Assembly: GCA_026002875.1 (NCBI GenBank)
Contig: BPGE01000001.1
Span: forward strand, 1,736,001 to 1,800,000
Reading direction: 5' to 3'
Length of the DNA stretch: 64,000 nucleotides
Source: Bryobacteraceae bacterium
Lineage (GTDB): Bacteria; Acidobacteriota; Terriglobia; Bryobacterales; Bryobacteraceae
Below, piece after piece: positions 9,701-18,461 of this stretch (the stretch's first letter is position 1; each line of letters begins with the position of its first letter). Below the pieces are notes generated by a model, which saw nothing but the letters and a program-made list of their open reading frames with translations, was not told the DNA's origin and searched no databases. The position numbers and the translations under genes are program-made.

Positions 9701-10205
9701 GCGCCGCCAGGTCCTCCATCGGGACTTCCTCGCCCTTGCGCAGAGTCAGCGCCATCTGCGAGTACGCCTCCGGCGGACGCAGCCGCAGCAGCGCGCTCTC
9801 CACCGGCGCCAGCACGATCGAGGCCCGGCCGCGCGCCAGCCGGCTCAGCGCGGCCGCCCGCTGCTCCTTGATCTCGCTGTGCGGCGACAGCCCCTGCCCG
9901 GGCAGCACGTCGTAGGCGGGAATCAGCACGGGCCGCGGCGCGGGCGCGCCGTGGCTCAGCAGATCATGAAACGTATCGAGCGCCTCCAGCCATGCTTCCG
10001 CGTCCCGCGGCGACTCCGTGATCACCAGCACCGGCTGCTCCAGCGCCTGCCACAGCAGCGCCGTGTAGAGAGCCTTCGCGGAAGGCGTCAGCCCGCTCAG
10101 GTACAGCCGCCCGGATTCCCGGGTGGAGAGAAAGCGCAGCAGTTTCTGGAAGGGATCCGTCCGCGTCAGCGAGTGGATCAGATCGCGCACCGCCGGGTGC
10201 GTCAT
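6753..10205 (-). CDS. mfd: Transcription-repair coupling factor
   Basis: A 1150-residue SF2 helicase. The start is the ATG at 10205 (MTHPAVRDLIHSLTRTD), which overlaps the rfaE2 stop as ATGA; the frame remains open further upstream but that sequence is low-complexity antisense of rfaE2. Visible parts are the UvrB-homology region (GEFSIRGGIFDVFPAEAQRPVRIEFFG), the RNA-polymerase-interacting segment (GDYVVHAQHGIGRF), Walker A GDVGFGKTE near residue 640, DEEQRFG near 740, TMSATPIPRTLHMAL, and a C-terminal TRCF domain. Mfd removes RNA polymerase stalled at lesions and recruits UvrA. Length and domain order are typical for the family. Confidence 0.97.
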   Translation of the reverse strand: MTHPAVRDLIHSLTRTDPFQKLLRFLSTRESGRLYLSGLTPSAKALYTALLWQALEQPVLVITESPRDAEAWLEALDTFHDLLSHGAPAPRPVLIPAYDVLPGQGLSPHSEIKEQRAAALSRLARGRASIVLAPVESALLRLRPPEAYSQMALTLRKGEEVPMEDLAAHLASIGYQRREPVEMEGEFSIRGGIFDVFPAEAQRPVRIEFFGDTIESLRRFDPETQRSVLAVSEVTLLPMEEIPRRTQNAGAAWTEEDGEAAQGWEFAALAADNPACSIEDFLERAIVIYDEPESLRAASERLWKRLDSLREQAPAAPEQLYFHWNELAAHRPSRREVELRELLLESELPPEAVSVEIRTQPGTAFRNNLRAAIEEARELTRQGWQVAFFAPTQGDLERLADVFSEYSLPFQLGVEDAGGVSPYLAGRAFMAVENAGVCLVRGRLERGVRLPEQRLALVGSRDLFDAVYDAQPARARSHAALFTPETLDLKPGDYVVHAQHGIGRFTELKQIVTSGAAEDFMVVEYAGGDRLYVPLTRLDLIQKYRGAGEAAPSLDKLGGVTWARTKSRVKAKMRDMAEELLKLYAARKMAEGFAFSPDSAWQREFEEAFEFAPTRDQLQAAAEIKRDMESPSPMDRLLCGDVGFGKTEVAMRAAFKALGDGKQVAVLAPTTVLALQHFETFRKRFAPFPVRVEMLSRFRTAREIKAVLADLAAGKVDIVIGTHRLLSKDVAFADLGLLIVDEEQRFGVRHKERLKQIRQSVDVLTMSATPIPRTLHMALLGLRDMSVIETPPKDRLAVQTVVARFHPDLIRAAIEQELGRGGQVYFIHNRVDSIWSRAAMLQELVPQARIAVGHGQMGEAELERVLLSFMRRESDVFVCTTIVENGLDIPLANTMIIENAQNYGLSELYQLRGRVGRSNRRAYAYLLVPDDGELTEVARKRLAALKEFSDLGSGFKIAALDLELRGAGNLLGGEQHGHIASVGYETYVKLLEETARELRGETVLPELHSTLNLSLDIRIPPSYIAEEQQRLRAYKRIADAGEPEKAAALLEELADRYGPPPEPVRLLVEFSQLKSLAARCGIESIDRRAGAALLKFHPGAPIEPRRLMELVSSTAGAQFTPAGVLRIPLPQGDAAALLGFLRTLLESLRN

Positions 10206-10681
10206 GGCGAACTCCGCCGGGCCAGCGCCTGCTCCACGGTGGCCGTCGTCGAATAGCCCGGTTCGAGCGGCAGCAGCACGACCCTGCCTCCTGCGGCCTC
10301 CACCTCCTCGCGCCCCGCGACAAAGTGGCTCCAGTCGCTGCCCTTCACGAGCACGTCGGGCAGGAGCTCCGCGATCAGCTCGCGCGGCGTGTCCTCGTCG
10401 AACAGCGTCACGGCGTCGACGGCTTCCAGCGCGCCGGCCAGCGCCGCCCGCTCCCGTTCCGGCACCACCGGCCGCGCGGGTCCTTTCATCCTCCGCACGC
10501 TCGCATCGCTGTTCAGCGCCAGCACAAGAACGTCCCCCAGCGCCCGCGCGCGCTCGAGCGTGCGGATATGGCCGGGGTGAAGGATGTCGTAGCAGCCGTT
10601 CGTGAAGACCACCGTCAGCCCCTCGCTGCGCCACCGGCGGCGCAGGGCGAGCAGCTCAGGCCGCGAGAGAAGGACTCCCAT
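10202..10681 (-). CDS. rfaE2: D-glycero-beta-D-manno-heptose 1-phosphate adenylyltransferase (RfaE domain II type)
   Basis: A 159-residue cytidylyltransferase-fold protein from the ATG at 10681 (MGVLLSRPELLALRR). It has the nucleotide-binding motif FTNGCYDILHPGH with HxGH at residues 35-38, then LNSDASVRRMKG and the KGSDW segment. It activates heptose 1-phosphate as ADP-heptose for lipopolysaccharide inner core. The kinase half found fused in E. coli HldE is absent, so it should be encoded elsewhere. It shares an ATGA overlap with mfd. The open frame continues upstream to 10735, but the conserved region starts at the chosen ATG. Confidence 0.88.
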   Translation of the reverse strand: MGVLLSRPELLALRRRWRSEGLTVVFTNGCYDILHPGHIRTLERARALGDVLVLALNSDASVRRMKGPARPVVPERERAALAGALEAVDAVTLFDEDTPRELIAELLPDVLVKGSDWSHFVAGREEVEAAGGRVVLLPLEPGYSTTATVEQALARRSSP

Positions 10682-10765
10682 CGAAAGTATCTGATCCCAG
10701 TGTAGCGGGCCGCGCAGACACGAAAGGCGCGGCATGCGCCGCGCCTTCCTTTCAACGCCGAAGGA

Positions 10766-12037
10766 TCACGCGAAGCGGTATTTGTCCGCCTTGTGGTCCC
10801 ACAGGACCTTTTTGTTCTCCCTGTAGCTGAGCACGCTCATGAAGCCCGGCACGGCGGCTTCATAGCCCGCCTGCGGCGGCGCCACGGGCTTTTCAATGCC
10901 GCGGATCGCGTTGAACCAGTTCCGGATGTGCGCCTCGACCGCAAGGTGGTCGTTGTTCGGAATCGTGATCGACAGCTCCTTGCGCGCCTTCACCTTGTCC
11001 GGCACGCCGGGGTAGGACTCGGGGTAGAAATTCAGCGTCTGGCGGCTGATCACTTCGATCATGCCCTCGTTGCCCAGGAACTGTTCGCCATAGCCGAACC
11101 GCGCGTTGCCCAGGTAGCACGAGTAGTTGATGTGGAACCGGTCGCGCGTGTAATCCATCAGCACGCTCCAGGTGTCCGGCACATCGCGGTCGTCGTTTTC
11201 CGTCCAGCGGTACACGCCCCCCGTGGCCACCACGCTGTCCGGGATGCCTTTGCCCATCACGAACGCCGTGATGTCGGTCTGATGCACCATGAGGTCCGTG
11301 GCGATGCCGCTCGAGTAGTCCCAGTACAGCCGCCACTGGAAGTAGCGCGGCTTGTTGAAGGGCCGCTCCGGCGCCGGACCGAGGAACCGCTTCCAGTCGG
11401 TGTTCTCCGGCGTCGCGTCTTCCGGAATCGAGTAGCGCCAGGCGGCGGCGCCATTGGGCAGCGCGTTGCGGTACCAGAAGGCGCGCACGTAATGGCAGTC
11501 GCCGATCAGCCCCTGCGAGATCATCGTCTTCGCCATCTGGTACAGGCTGTTGGAGCGGTTCTGCGTGCCCACCTGCACCACGCTCTTGCTCTTCGCCACG
11601 GCCTTCATGATGTCCTGGCACTCTTCGATCGTGTGGGCCAGAGGCTTTTCGACGTAGACGTGCTTGCCCGCCGCCAGCGCGTCCAGAAGCATGCGGTGGT
11701 GCAGATGCTCGGGCGTGGCGATGATGACGGCGTCGATTTCTTTCTCCGCCAGCAGCTCGCGGTAGTCGACGTAGCCGCGCGGCGTCCTGCCTCCGCGCGT
11801 GGCCACCACGTCCTTGCCCTTCGCCAGATTGCCCGCGTAGGTGTCGCAGACGGCTTCCACGGTGAAGCGGCCGCTGTTGCCCTCGAAGCTCCGCTCGATC
11901 AGGTAGCGTCCGCGTCCTCCCGTGCCGATCACGCCCATGCGGATCACTTCATTGGCGCCAAGGGCGGGCAGAACCGCGGGCGCGGCCAGCACGGCGGCCT
12001 TCCTGGCGAAGCTGCGTCGGGACAGTTCCTGGCTCAT
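10766..12037 (-). CDS. Tat-exported Gfo/Idh/MocA-family oxidoreductase
   Basis: A 423-residue NAD(P)-dependent oxidoreductase. The start at 12037 has AAGGAAGG just upstream and gives a Tat signal (SRRSFARKAAVLAAPAV). The Rossmann glycine motif GVIGTGGRG is near residue 36, and the substrate-side motif EKP is at residues 130-132 (HVYVEKPLAHT). The family oxidises or epimerises sugars and cyclitols; Tat-exported paralogues are abundant in Acidobacteria and Planctomycetes and are assumed to act on sugars in the periplasm. It is divergent from the GT4 gene and separated from rfaE2 by 84 bp. The substrate cannot be read from the sequence. Confidence 0.88.
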   Translation of the reverse strand: MSQELSRRSFARKAAVLAAPAVLPALGANEVIRMGVIGTGGRGRYLIERSFEGNSGRFTVEAVCDTYAGNLAKGKDVVATRGGRTPRGYVDYRELLAEKEIDAVIIATPEHLHHRMLLDALAAGKHVYVEKPLAHTIEECQDIMKAVAKSKSVVQVGTQNRSNSLYQMAKTMISQGLIGDCHYVRAFWYRNALPNGAAAWRYSIPEDATPENTDWKRFLGPAPERPFNKPRYFQWRLYWDYSSGIATDLMVHQTDITAFVMGKGIPDSVVATGGVYRWTENDDRDVPDTWSVLMDYTRDRFHINYSCYLGNARFGYGEQFLGNEGMIEVISRQTLNFYPESYPGVPDKVKARKELSITIPNNDHLAVEAHIRNWFNAIRGIEKPVAPPQAGYEAAVPGFMSVLSYRENKKVLWDHKADKYRFA

Positions 12038-12125
12038 GCGACGTTCCTTCCTTTCCGGAATTTCATTGCTGAAACACCAGCATACCCGAAGGCCCTCCGG
12101 CCGGGGAATTGTACGATGAGTAGCG

Positions 12126-13352
12126 ATGTCTCCGGACTCGGGCGCGGCCGTCCCCAGGGTGCTCAGCCTCTCCAGCGTGTTTCCGCGCCCGGACGAGCCG
12201 CGCTTCGGCATCTTCGTCGCGCGGCGGCTCGAGCACCTGGCGGAACTGGCCCCCGTGGAGGCGGCCGTTCCCGTGCCCTGGCTTGAATTCGCCGGGCGGC
12301 GGCCGAAACTGCCGCGCCTGCACGGAGTGAAAACCGTCCAGCGGGGCGCGCTGACGGTTCACTACCGGCGCTGGCTCTATCCGCCCGGGCTCGGGTTCTT
12401 CCATCCGGCGTGGATGGCCGCGCAGATGGCCCCGTGGCTGGGCCGCCTGCGCCGCCGATTTCCGTTCAACGTCATCGATGCGCACTTCGGATTTCCCGAA
12501 AGCGTGGCGGCGATGCGGCTCGCCCGCCGCTTCGGCGTTCCCTTCACGGCCACGCTGCGCGGCAACGAACTGATTCACGCGCGCTGCCCGCGCCGCCGCG
12601 CGCAGATGCAGGCGGCGTTCCGCGCTGCCGCAGCCGTGATGGCCAATTCCCCGCAGCTCCGCGATCTCGCCGTGGAGCTGGGCGCCGATCCGTCCCGCAC
12701 GCGCGTCATCGGCAATGGCGTCGACACGGGCGTCTTCCATCCGCGGCCCCGCGAAGAGGCCCGCCGGCGCACGGCCATGGATCCGTCCCGCCTTCACATC
12801 GTCTCGGCCGGCTGGCTCCTGCTCGAAAAGGGCCACCACCTCGTCGCCGGTTTGCTGCCGCGGCTGCACGCCGAGGGCCTGCCCGCGGATCTCTGGATCC
12901 TCGGCGGCGCGGGGCGCGGCGAAGACGCGCGCCCGGAGCTCGCCCGGATCATCGCGCGCCACGGCCTCGAGGCTCATGTCCACATGCCCGGCGCCGTGCC
13001 GCCGGAGACGCTGGCCGACTACTTCTCCGCCTGCGACGTCTTCTGCCTGGCCTCGCTGCGGGAGGGCTGGCCCAACGTCGTGCAGGAGGCCCTGGCCTGC
13101 GGCGCGCCCGTTGTGGCTGCGCGCGTCGGCGCGGTGGAGCAGATTCTGGAGGTCCCCGCGTGCGGCGAGATCGTCCCGCCCGGCGATGCCGGCGCCCTCT
13201 TCGAAGCCCTGGCGCGGGCTCTGCGCCGCGGCTTCGACCGCGGCGCCATCGCCCGGAGGGGCGCGGCCAGAAGCTGGCGGCAGGTTGCACAGGAAGTGCT
13301 CGATGTGTTTCAAACAATAGTTTTCTCTTCTGTTAATCGGGAACGCCCATGA
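12126..13352 (+). CDS. GT4-family glycosyltransferase
   Basis: A 408-residue GT-B enzyme. The N-terminal domain shows LSLSSVFPRPDEPRFGIFVARR and a DAHFGFPES acceptor loop. The C-terminal donor-binding domain shows SAGWLLLEKGHHLV and the GT4 EX7E-type region near residues 310-325 (LREGWPNVVQEALACGAPVV). It likely transfers a sugar to a lipid-linked polysaccharide intermediate on the cytoplasmic face. Its stop overlaps the epimerase start as ATGA, so the two are translationally coupled at the head of the exosortase-linked polysaccharide locus. Donor and acceptor are unknown. Confidence 0.88.
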   Translation: MSPDSGAAVPRVLSLSSVFPRPDEPRFGIFVARRLEHLAELAPVEAAVPVPWLEFAGRRPKLPRLHGVKTVQRGALTVHYRRWLYPPGLGFFHPAWMAAQMAPWLGRLRRRFPFNVIDAHFGFPESVAAMRLARRFGVPFTATLRGNELIHARCPRRRAQMQAAFRAAAAVMANSPQLRDLAVELGADPSRTRVIGNGVDTGVFHPRPREEARRRTAMDPSRLHIVSAGWLLLEKGHHLVAGLLPRLHAEGLPADLWILGGAGRGEDARPELARIIARHGLEAHVHMPGAVPPETLADYFSACDVFCLASLREGWPNVVQEALACGAPVVAARVGAVEQILEVPACGEIVPPGDAGALFEALARALRRGFDRGAIARRGAARSWRQVAQEVLDVFQTIVFSSVNRERP

Positions 13353-14323
13353 ACGCCTCTTCTCTTCCGGCTCCCCGCGTCCTGCTCACCGGCGGCGCCG
13401 GCTTCATCGGCTCGCATCTGGCCGAGGCGCTCCTGCGCCGCGGCGCCGCTCTGCTGATCCTCGATGATCTGAACGATTACTACGATCCTGCGCTGAAGCG
13501 GGCCAACCTCGACGAGGTGCGCTCGGCAGGGCCGTTCGAGTTCGTCCAGGGAGACATCTGCGATGCGCCGCTCGTGGAAGAACTCTTCGCCCGCTTCCGG
13601 CCCGGCGCGGTCCTGCATCTGGCCGCCCGCGCCGGCGTCCGGCCCTCGCTCGAGCAGCCCGCCCTCTACCAGCGCGTCAACGTCGAAGGCACGGCCGTGC
13701 TGCTCGAAGCGTCCCGCCGCCATGGCGTCCGCCGCTTCGTCTTCGCTTCGTCCAGCTCCGTCTACGGCGCCGCCAGCCGCGTGCCGTTTTCCGAAGACGA
13801 TCCCGTGCGCGCGCCCATTTCCCCGTACGCCGCCTCGAAGATCGCCGGCGAGGCGCTTTGCCACGTCTACTCGCACCTGTACGGGATGCAGATTGCGTGC
13901 CTGCGGTTCTTCACCGTCTACGGCCCCCGTCAGCGCCCGGACCTCGCCATCCGGAAGTTCGCCGAAGCGATCGCCGCCGGCAGGCCCATTCCCGTCTTCG
14001 GCGACGGCTCCACGGGCAGGGACTATACCTTCATCGGGGACATCGTGGCCGGCATCCTCGCGGCCATGGAGTTCGACGGGGCTTTCGAGGTGTTCAATCT
14101 CGGCAACTCCAGCCCCGTGCTTCTCCGCGACATGATCGCCGTGCTGGAACGCGTGCTCGGCCGCAAAGCCGTCATCGACCGCCAGCCCCTGCAGCCCGGG
14201 GACGTGCCCATCACTTACGCCGACATCTCCAAAGCCAGACGCCTCCTCGGCTGGGCGCCGGAGACGCCGCTCGAGGAAGGCGTCCGCCGCATGGCGGAGT
14301 GGCTCGGGCTGCTGCCTGCGTAA
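13349..14323 (+). CDS. Nucleotide-sugar epimerase (UDP-glucuronate 4-epimerase-like SDR)
   Basis: A 324-residue extended short-chain dehydrogenase. It has the NAD-binding GGAGFIGSH near the N-terminus, SSSSVYG, and the catalytic pair Tyr160/Lys164 in PYAASKIAG. The stretch LDDLNDYYDPALKRANLDEV resembles UDP-glucuronate 4-epimerases, and FTVYGPRQRPDLAIRKF fits that subgroup. It would supply an epimerised UDP-sugar to the adjacent glycosyltransferases. It overlaps the GT4 gene by 4 bp and converges with the amidotransferase gene (8 bp gap). The exact sugar is an inference from similarity. Confidence 0.87.
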   Translation: MNASSLPAPRVLLTGGAGFIGSHLAEALLRRGAALLILDDLNDYYDPALKRANLDEVRSAGPFEFVQGDICDAPLVEELFARFRPGAVLHLAARAGVRPSLEQPALYQRVNVEGTAVLLEASRRHGVRRFVFASSSSVYGAASRVPFSEDDPVRAPISPYAASKIAGEALCHVYSHLYGMQIACLRFFTVYGPRQRPDLAIRKFAEAIAAGRPIPVFGDGSTGRDYTFIGDIVAGILAAMEFDGAFEVFNLGNSSPVLLRDMIAVLERVLGRKAVIDRQPLQPGDVPITYADISKARRLLGWAPETPLEEGVRRMAEWLGLLPA

Positions 14324-14330
14324 TCGTCCG

Positions 14331-16208
14331 CTACAGTCCGCCCCAGCGCCGCGCCCACCTCTGCAGGACCAGCAGGTTCCACAGCCAGCGGTCGCGGTTG
14401 CGGACGCCGGAGACGTGCTCCTCCAGCAGCCGCGCCGCCTCGCGCCGGTCGATCAGTTCGCCGCCGCCTTCCAGCACCTCGCGCTCGAACACCGGACGCA
14501 ATTCGCCCCGGAACCATTCTTTCAGCGGCATCACGAACCCCATTTTCGGACGCCATAAAATCTCGCCGGGCACCAGCGGTTCCACGGTTTTCTTGAAGAT
14601 GAATTTCCCGTTCCGGCCGGAGATTTTCCACTCCGGGGGCAGCGACGCGGCCAGCTCGCCCAGGCGGTAATCCAGCCACGGCGAGCGGCTCTCCAGAGAA
14701 TACGCCATCGTGGCGCGGTCGGCTTTCACCAGGATGTCGCCGGGCAGATAGGTCTCCACGTCCACAGCCTGCAGCTGATGAAGCGGCGCCAGCTCCCGGT
14801 AGGGCTTGAAGCGCTCCTCGTACTGTTTGAGCGTGTCGTAGCCCGCCAGCGCAGCGCGGGCTTCGCCCGTCAGGATGCGCTCCAGCTCGGCGCCCCGGAA
14901 CACGGTCATCGAGTGATAATAGGCGTCCGCCAGGTCCCGGCTCAGATTGGAAAGCACCGTTTTCGCGCGGAAAATCTGCGGCAGATAATCGAATTTCGGA
15001 TAAATGCCGCCGGCGATGCGGAAAAACGTGCGCCGGAACCAGCCGGGAAACTTCCGGCGGATCTTCTCTTCAATCATTGCGTGACGGTAGCGGCGGTAGC
15101 CGGCGAAGATCTCGTCCGCCCCGTCTCCGCTGAGCGCCACCGTGACGGTCTGCCGCGTCATGCGCGCCAGGTACAGCGCCGGAATGGCGGACGCGTCGCC
15201 GAAGGGCTCGTCGAACTGCTCCCCCAGAACGTCCAGCATCTCGAGAATCTGCGGGCGGACCGTCTGCTCCTGGTGGTCCGTCGAGTAGCGCGCGGCTACC
15301 ATCCGCGCGTAGCGCGTCTCGTCGTACGCCTCGACGCTGAAACCGATGGAAAACGTCCGCACGCGCCCGGGCGCGTGCCGCGCCATGTAGGCCACCACCG
15401 CGCTGGAATCCACGCCGCCGCTGAGAAACGCCCCCAGGGGCACGTCGCTCACCAGCCTCAGACGCACGGCGTCGGAGGCCAAACGATCGATCTCTCCGGC
15501 GGCTTCCGTCCACGTCCTTCGGCTTTCGCCGAACTCCAGCCTCCAGTACCGGCGTTCCGTCAGGCGCTCCTCTCCCGCAAGCATCGAGCAGCCCGCCGGC
15601 AGCTTGCGGATGCAGCGGAAGATCGAGCGCGGCTCCGGGACATAGCTGAATGCGAGGAAATCCGCCACGCTCGACGGCTCCACGCTCCGGTCGACCCCGG
15701 GCAGCGCCAGCAGCGCCTTGGCTTCGCTGGCGAACGCGAAACGGAAAGGGCCATGATCCGCGAGGTAATACAGCGGCTTCTTGCCGAACCGGTCCCGCGC
15801 CAGGAACAGCTCGCGCTTCCGCCGGTCCCAGATGGCGAAGGCGAACATTCCGTTCAGGCGTTCCGTCATCGCCTCGCCGTGCTGTTCGTAGAGGTGCAGC
15901 AGCACTTCCGTGTCGCTGCGCGTGCGGAAGACGTGCCCCTGCCTCTCCAGTTCAGGACGCAGCTCGAGAAAGTTGTAGATCTCGCCGTTGAAGACGGCGA
16001 TCAGCGATCCGTCCTCGTTCGCCATCGGCTGCGCGCCGCTTTCCAGGTCGATGATGCTCAGGCGCCGGTGGGCGAGGGCCAGATTGTGCTCGACGAAATA
16101 CCCTTCGCCGTCCGGTCCGCGGTGCGCAAGGCTGTCCCCCATGCGGCGCGCCCAGCTTTCTTCGGCGCGCACGCCGCCCCGCGTCAGGAATCCCGCTATG
16201 CCGCACAT
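14331..16208 (-). CDS. asnB: Asparagine synthase (glutamine-hydrolysing) / exosortase-associated amidotransferase
   Basis: A 625-residue class II amidotransferase from the ATG at 16208, so that MCGIAGFL exposes Cys2 after Met removal. The glutaminase domain spans residues 1-190 (AHRGPDGEGYF, NGEIYNF); the synthetase domain has the PP-loop SGGVDSS near residues 262-268 and SGDGADEIFAGY. Such enzymes make asparagine or amidate surface sugars, and a subfamily occurs in exosortase/EPS loci. It is on the minus strand inside an otherwise plus-strand cluster and is divergent from the DegT gene. A role in sugar amidation is inferred from context; free asparagine synthesis is the alternative. Confidence 0.88.
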   Translation of the reverse strand: MCGIAGFLTRGGVRAEESWARRMGDSLAHRGPDGEGYFVEHNLALAHRRLSIIDLESGAQPMANEDGSLIAVFNGEIYNFLELRPELERQGHVFRTRSDTEVLLHLYEQHGEAMTERLNGMFAFAIWDRRKRELFLARDRFGKKPLYYLADHGPFRFAFASEAKALLALPGVDRSVEPSSVADFLAFSYVPEPRSIFRCIRKLPAGCSMLAGEERLTERRYWRLEFGESRRTWTEAAGEIDRLASDAVRLRLVSDVPLGAFLSGGVDSSAVVAYMARHAPGRVRTFSIGFSVEAYDETRYARMVAARYSTDHQEQTVRPQILEMLDVLGEQFDEPFGDASAIPALYLARMTRQTVTVALSGDGADEIFAGYRRYRHAMIEEKIRRKFPGWFRRTFFRIAGGIYPKFDYLPQIFRAKTVLSNLSRDLADAYYHSMTVFRGAELERILTGEARAALAGYDTLKQYEERFKPYRELAPLHQLQAVDVETYLPGDILVKADRATMAYSLESRSPWLDYRLGELAASLPPEWKISGRNGKFIFKKTVEPLVPGEILWRPKMGFVMPLKEWFRGELRPVFEREVLEGGGELIDRREAARLLEEHVSGVRNRDRWLWNLLVLQRWARRWGGL

Positions 16209-16280
16209 CGGCCGGTCGCGTTGGACTCCCCATTGTAACTGTCCGCCATCGGCTGCCGGGCTTCCCGCTATCATGAATGC

Positions 16281-17420
16281 GTGTCCGGTTCCACGGCAGT
16301 CCGCATTCCGCTGCTCGATCTGCGGGCGCAATATGAAACCATCCGCGCGGAGATCGAAGACGCCGTGCGCCGCGTCTTCGAGTCGCAGCAGTTCATTCTC
16401 GGTCCCGACGTCGCCGCACTGGAAGAGGAAGTCGCCGCCTACTGCGGCGTGCGCCATGCCGTGGGCTGCGGCTCCGGCACGGATGCTCTGCTGCTGGCTC
16501 TGCGCGCGCTCGACATCGGTCCCGGCGACGAGGTCCTGACGACCCCGTTCACGTTCTTCGCCACGGCAGGCGCCATCGCCAACGCCGGCGCGCGTCCGGT
16601 CTTCGCCGACATCGATCCGCAGACATTCAATCTCGATCCGGTGCGCGTGCGCGAGACGCTGGAACGTCATCCGCGGATCAAAGCCCTGATGCCCGTCCAT
16701 CTGTTCGGCCTGTGCGCCGACATGGATCCGCTGCTCGAACTCGCCTGCCAGCGGGGCATCGCGGTCATCGAAGACGCGGCCCAGGCCATCGGCGCCGAGT
16801 ACAAAGGCCGGCGCGCCGGCGGCATGGGCGCCATCGGCTGCTTCAGTTTCTTTCCGACCAAGAATCTCGGCGGCGCCGGCGAGGGCGGCATCCTCACGAC
16901 GAATGACAGCGCCCTTGCGGATCGCCTGCGCGCCCTCCGCGTGCACGGCTCCCGCGTGCGCTACTTCCACGACGAAGTCGGCACCAATTCCCGCCTGGAC
17001 ACCCTGCAGGCTGCCGTGCTCCGCGTCAAGCTCCGTCACCTGGATGAATGGACCGGACGGCGCGCGGAGCTTGCCTCGCTCTATCGCGAAACGCTCGAGT
17101 CTCTCGGCGCCCCCGTCGTTCCGCCGCCCCTGCCGCCGTATCCGGCCCGCCATGTGTACCACCAGTTCGTCATCCGCGCTCCGCGTCGCGACGGGCTGCG
17201 CCAGCGCCTGGCCGAAGACGGGATCGGCTCCGAGGTGTACTATCCGTTGCCGCTGCACCTGCAGCGGTGTTTCGCCCCGCTTGGCTACGCGGAAGGCGCC
17301 TTCCCGGTCAGCGAGGCTGCCGCCCGCGAAGTGCTGGCCCTGCCCGTCTATCCTGAAATGGGCCCTGCGGCCGTGCGCGCCGTCTGCGAGTCCATCGCCC
17401 GCTTTTATTCAGCACCATGA
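16281..17420 (+). CDS. DegT/DnrJ/EryC1/StrS-family PLP aminotransferase
   Basis: A 379-residue sugar aminotransferase from a GTG start at 16281 (MSGSTAVRIPLLDLRAQYETI). It shows CGSGTDALLLALRALDIGPGDEV, the aspartate motif VIEDAAQAIGAEYKGRRAGG, and the PLP lysine Lys194 in FFPTKNLGGAGEGG. The family aminates keto-sugars (for example 3- or 4-keto-UDP sugars) for surface polysaccharides. It is followed by the FemAB gene with an ATGA overlap. A 72-bp intergenic region separates it from the divergent asnB and should hold both promoters. Confidence 0.9.
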   Translation: MSGSTAVRIPLLDLRAQYETIRAEIEDAVRRVFESQQFILGPDVAALEEEVAAYCGVRHAVGCGSGTDALLLALRALDIGPGDEVLTTPFTFFATAGAIANAGARPVFADIDPQTFNLDPVRVRETLERHPRIKALMPVHLFGLCADMDPLLELACQRGIAVIEDAAQAIGAEYKGRRAGGMGAIGCFSFFPTKNLGGAGEGGILTTNDSALADRLRALRVHGSRVRYFHDEVGTNSRLDTLQAAVLRVKLRHLDEWTGRRAELASLYRETLESLGAPVVPPPLPPYPARHVYHQFVIRAPRRDGLRQRLAEDGIGSEVYYPLPLHLQRCFAPLGYAEGAFPVSEAAAREVLALPVYPEMGPAAVRAVCESIARFYSAP

Positions 17421-18454
17421 GCCTCCGCGTCCGGCCCGCGCTTCCCGACGACGATGCCGCCTGGAATTCTTTCGTCGACTCGCACCCTCAAGGCACCCCC
17501 TTCCACCTGACCGCCTGGCGCGACTGCATCCGCGAGACCTTTGGCTACCAGCCGCGCGGCCTTCTGGTGGAAGACGCCGGCCGCATTCAGGGCGTTCTGC
17601 CCCTGTTCCTCGTCTCCTCGCCTCTGTCCGGACGCATTCTTCTGTCGTCTCCTTTCGCCGTCTACGGCGGCGCGTTGTTCTCGCGCGAAGAAGCCCGGCT
17701 CGCACTCAGGGAAGGACTCGAGGATCTCGCCCGCGCAGAGAAGGTCCAGTATGTGGAGCTGCGCAACGCCTGGGACTCGCAGTGCCTCGGCTACGAGCGC
17801 GTGCGCCGCTACGTCACCTTCACGCACGAGCTCGCCGGCAGCGAGGAGGAACTCCTCTACACGATCCCCAAAAAGACCCGCAACCTGATCCGCAAGGCGG
17901 TCAAGTGCGGCCTCGCGTCGCGCCACGCATCCGATCTGGAGCCGTTTTTCCGCATCTACTTCACCAACCTGCGCAGGCTCGGCACGCCGGCTTTCCCGCG
18001 CGATCACTTCCGCCGCATCCTGAAAGCCTTCGCCGGATCGGTCTACGTGCTCGAGGTGCTCCATGAAAACCGCCCCGTGGCCGTCATGCTGACCTTCGAG
18101 TACAAGGGCGCCATCATGCCCTACTACGGAGCCTCAGACCGCGAGTTCAACCACCTCGCGCCCAACAATTTCCTCTATTGGGACCTCATGCGCTCCGGAC
18201 TTCAGCGGGGCTTGCGCGTGCTGGACTTCGGCCGCAGCAAGAACATCCCGGAAGACGGCGTCTTCTTTTTCAAGTCGCAGTGGGGCTCGCAGATGCGCGA
18301 GCTCCCCTACGAAATCCTCCTCGTCCGCCGCCGCACTCTGCCCCACATCAGTCCCGCCAATCCGCGCTTCAGCCCGTTTCTCGCCGTCTGGAAGAGGCTC
18401 CCCCTTTGGGTGACCAACCGGCTCGGCCCCCTGCTGGTAAAATGGGTTCCCTGA
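17417..18454 (+). CDS. FemAB-like protein of the exosortase/PEP-CTERM type
   Basis: A 345-residue GNAT-fold protein (FemAB/MprF-type). It begins MSLRVRPALPDDDAAWNSFV and carries PFHLTAWRDCIRETFGY, TIPKKTRNLIRKAVK and, near the C-terminus, LDFGRSKNIPEDGVFFFKSQWG. This combination matches the FemAB-related proteins encoded in exosortase-associated EPS loci, thought to attach an amino acid or acyl group to a sugar or peptide. It is coupled to the aminotransferase by a 4-bp overlap, and 76 bp containing two hairpins separate it from the exosortase gene. Confidence 0.85.
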   Translation: MSLRVRPALPDDDAAWNSFVDSHPQGTPFHLTAWRDCIRETFGYQPRGLLVEDAGRIQGVLPLFLVSSPLSGRILLSSPFAVYGGALFSREEARLALREGLEDLARAEKVQYVELRNAWDSQCLGYERVRRYVTFTHELAGSEEELLYTIPKKTRNLIRKAVKCGLASRHASDLEPFFRIYFTNLRRLGTPAFPRDHFRRILKAFAGSVYVLEVLHENRPVAVMLTFEYKGAIMPYYGASDREFNHLAPNNFLYWDLMRSGLQRGLRVLDFGRSKNIPEDGVFFFKSQWGSQMRELPYEILLVRRRTLPHISPANPRFSPFLAVWKRLPLWVTNRLGPLLVKWVP

Positions 18455-18461
18455 GAAATTC

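Noticed and set aside
7644-10256. Long plus-strand open frame opposite mfd (870 codons)
   Set aside because: An antisense shadow typical of high-GC DNA; the composition is His/Arg/Gln-rich with no domain, while mfd on the other strand is fully conserved.
14331-17258. Extended asparagine synthase starting at 17258
   Set aside because: The enzyme must begin Met-Cys for its Cys2 nucleophile, which sets the start at 16208; the extension is antisense of the DegT gene.
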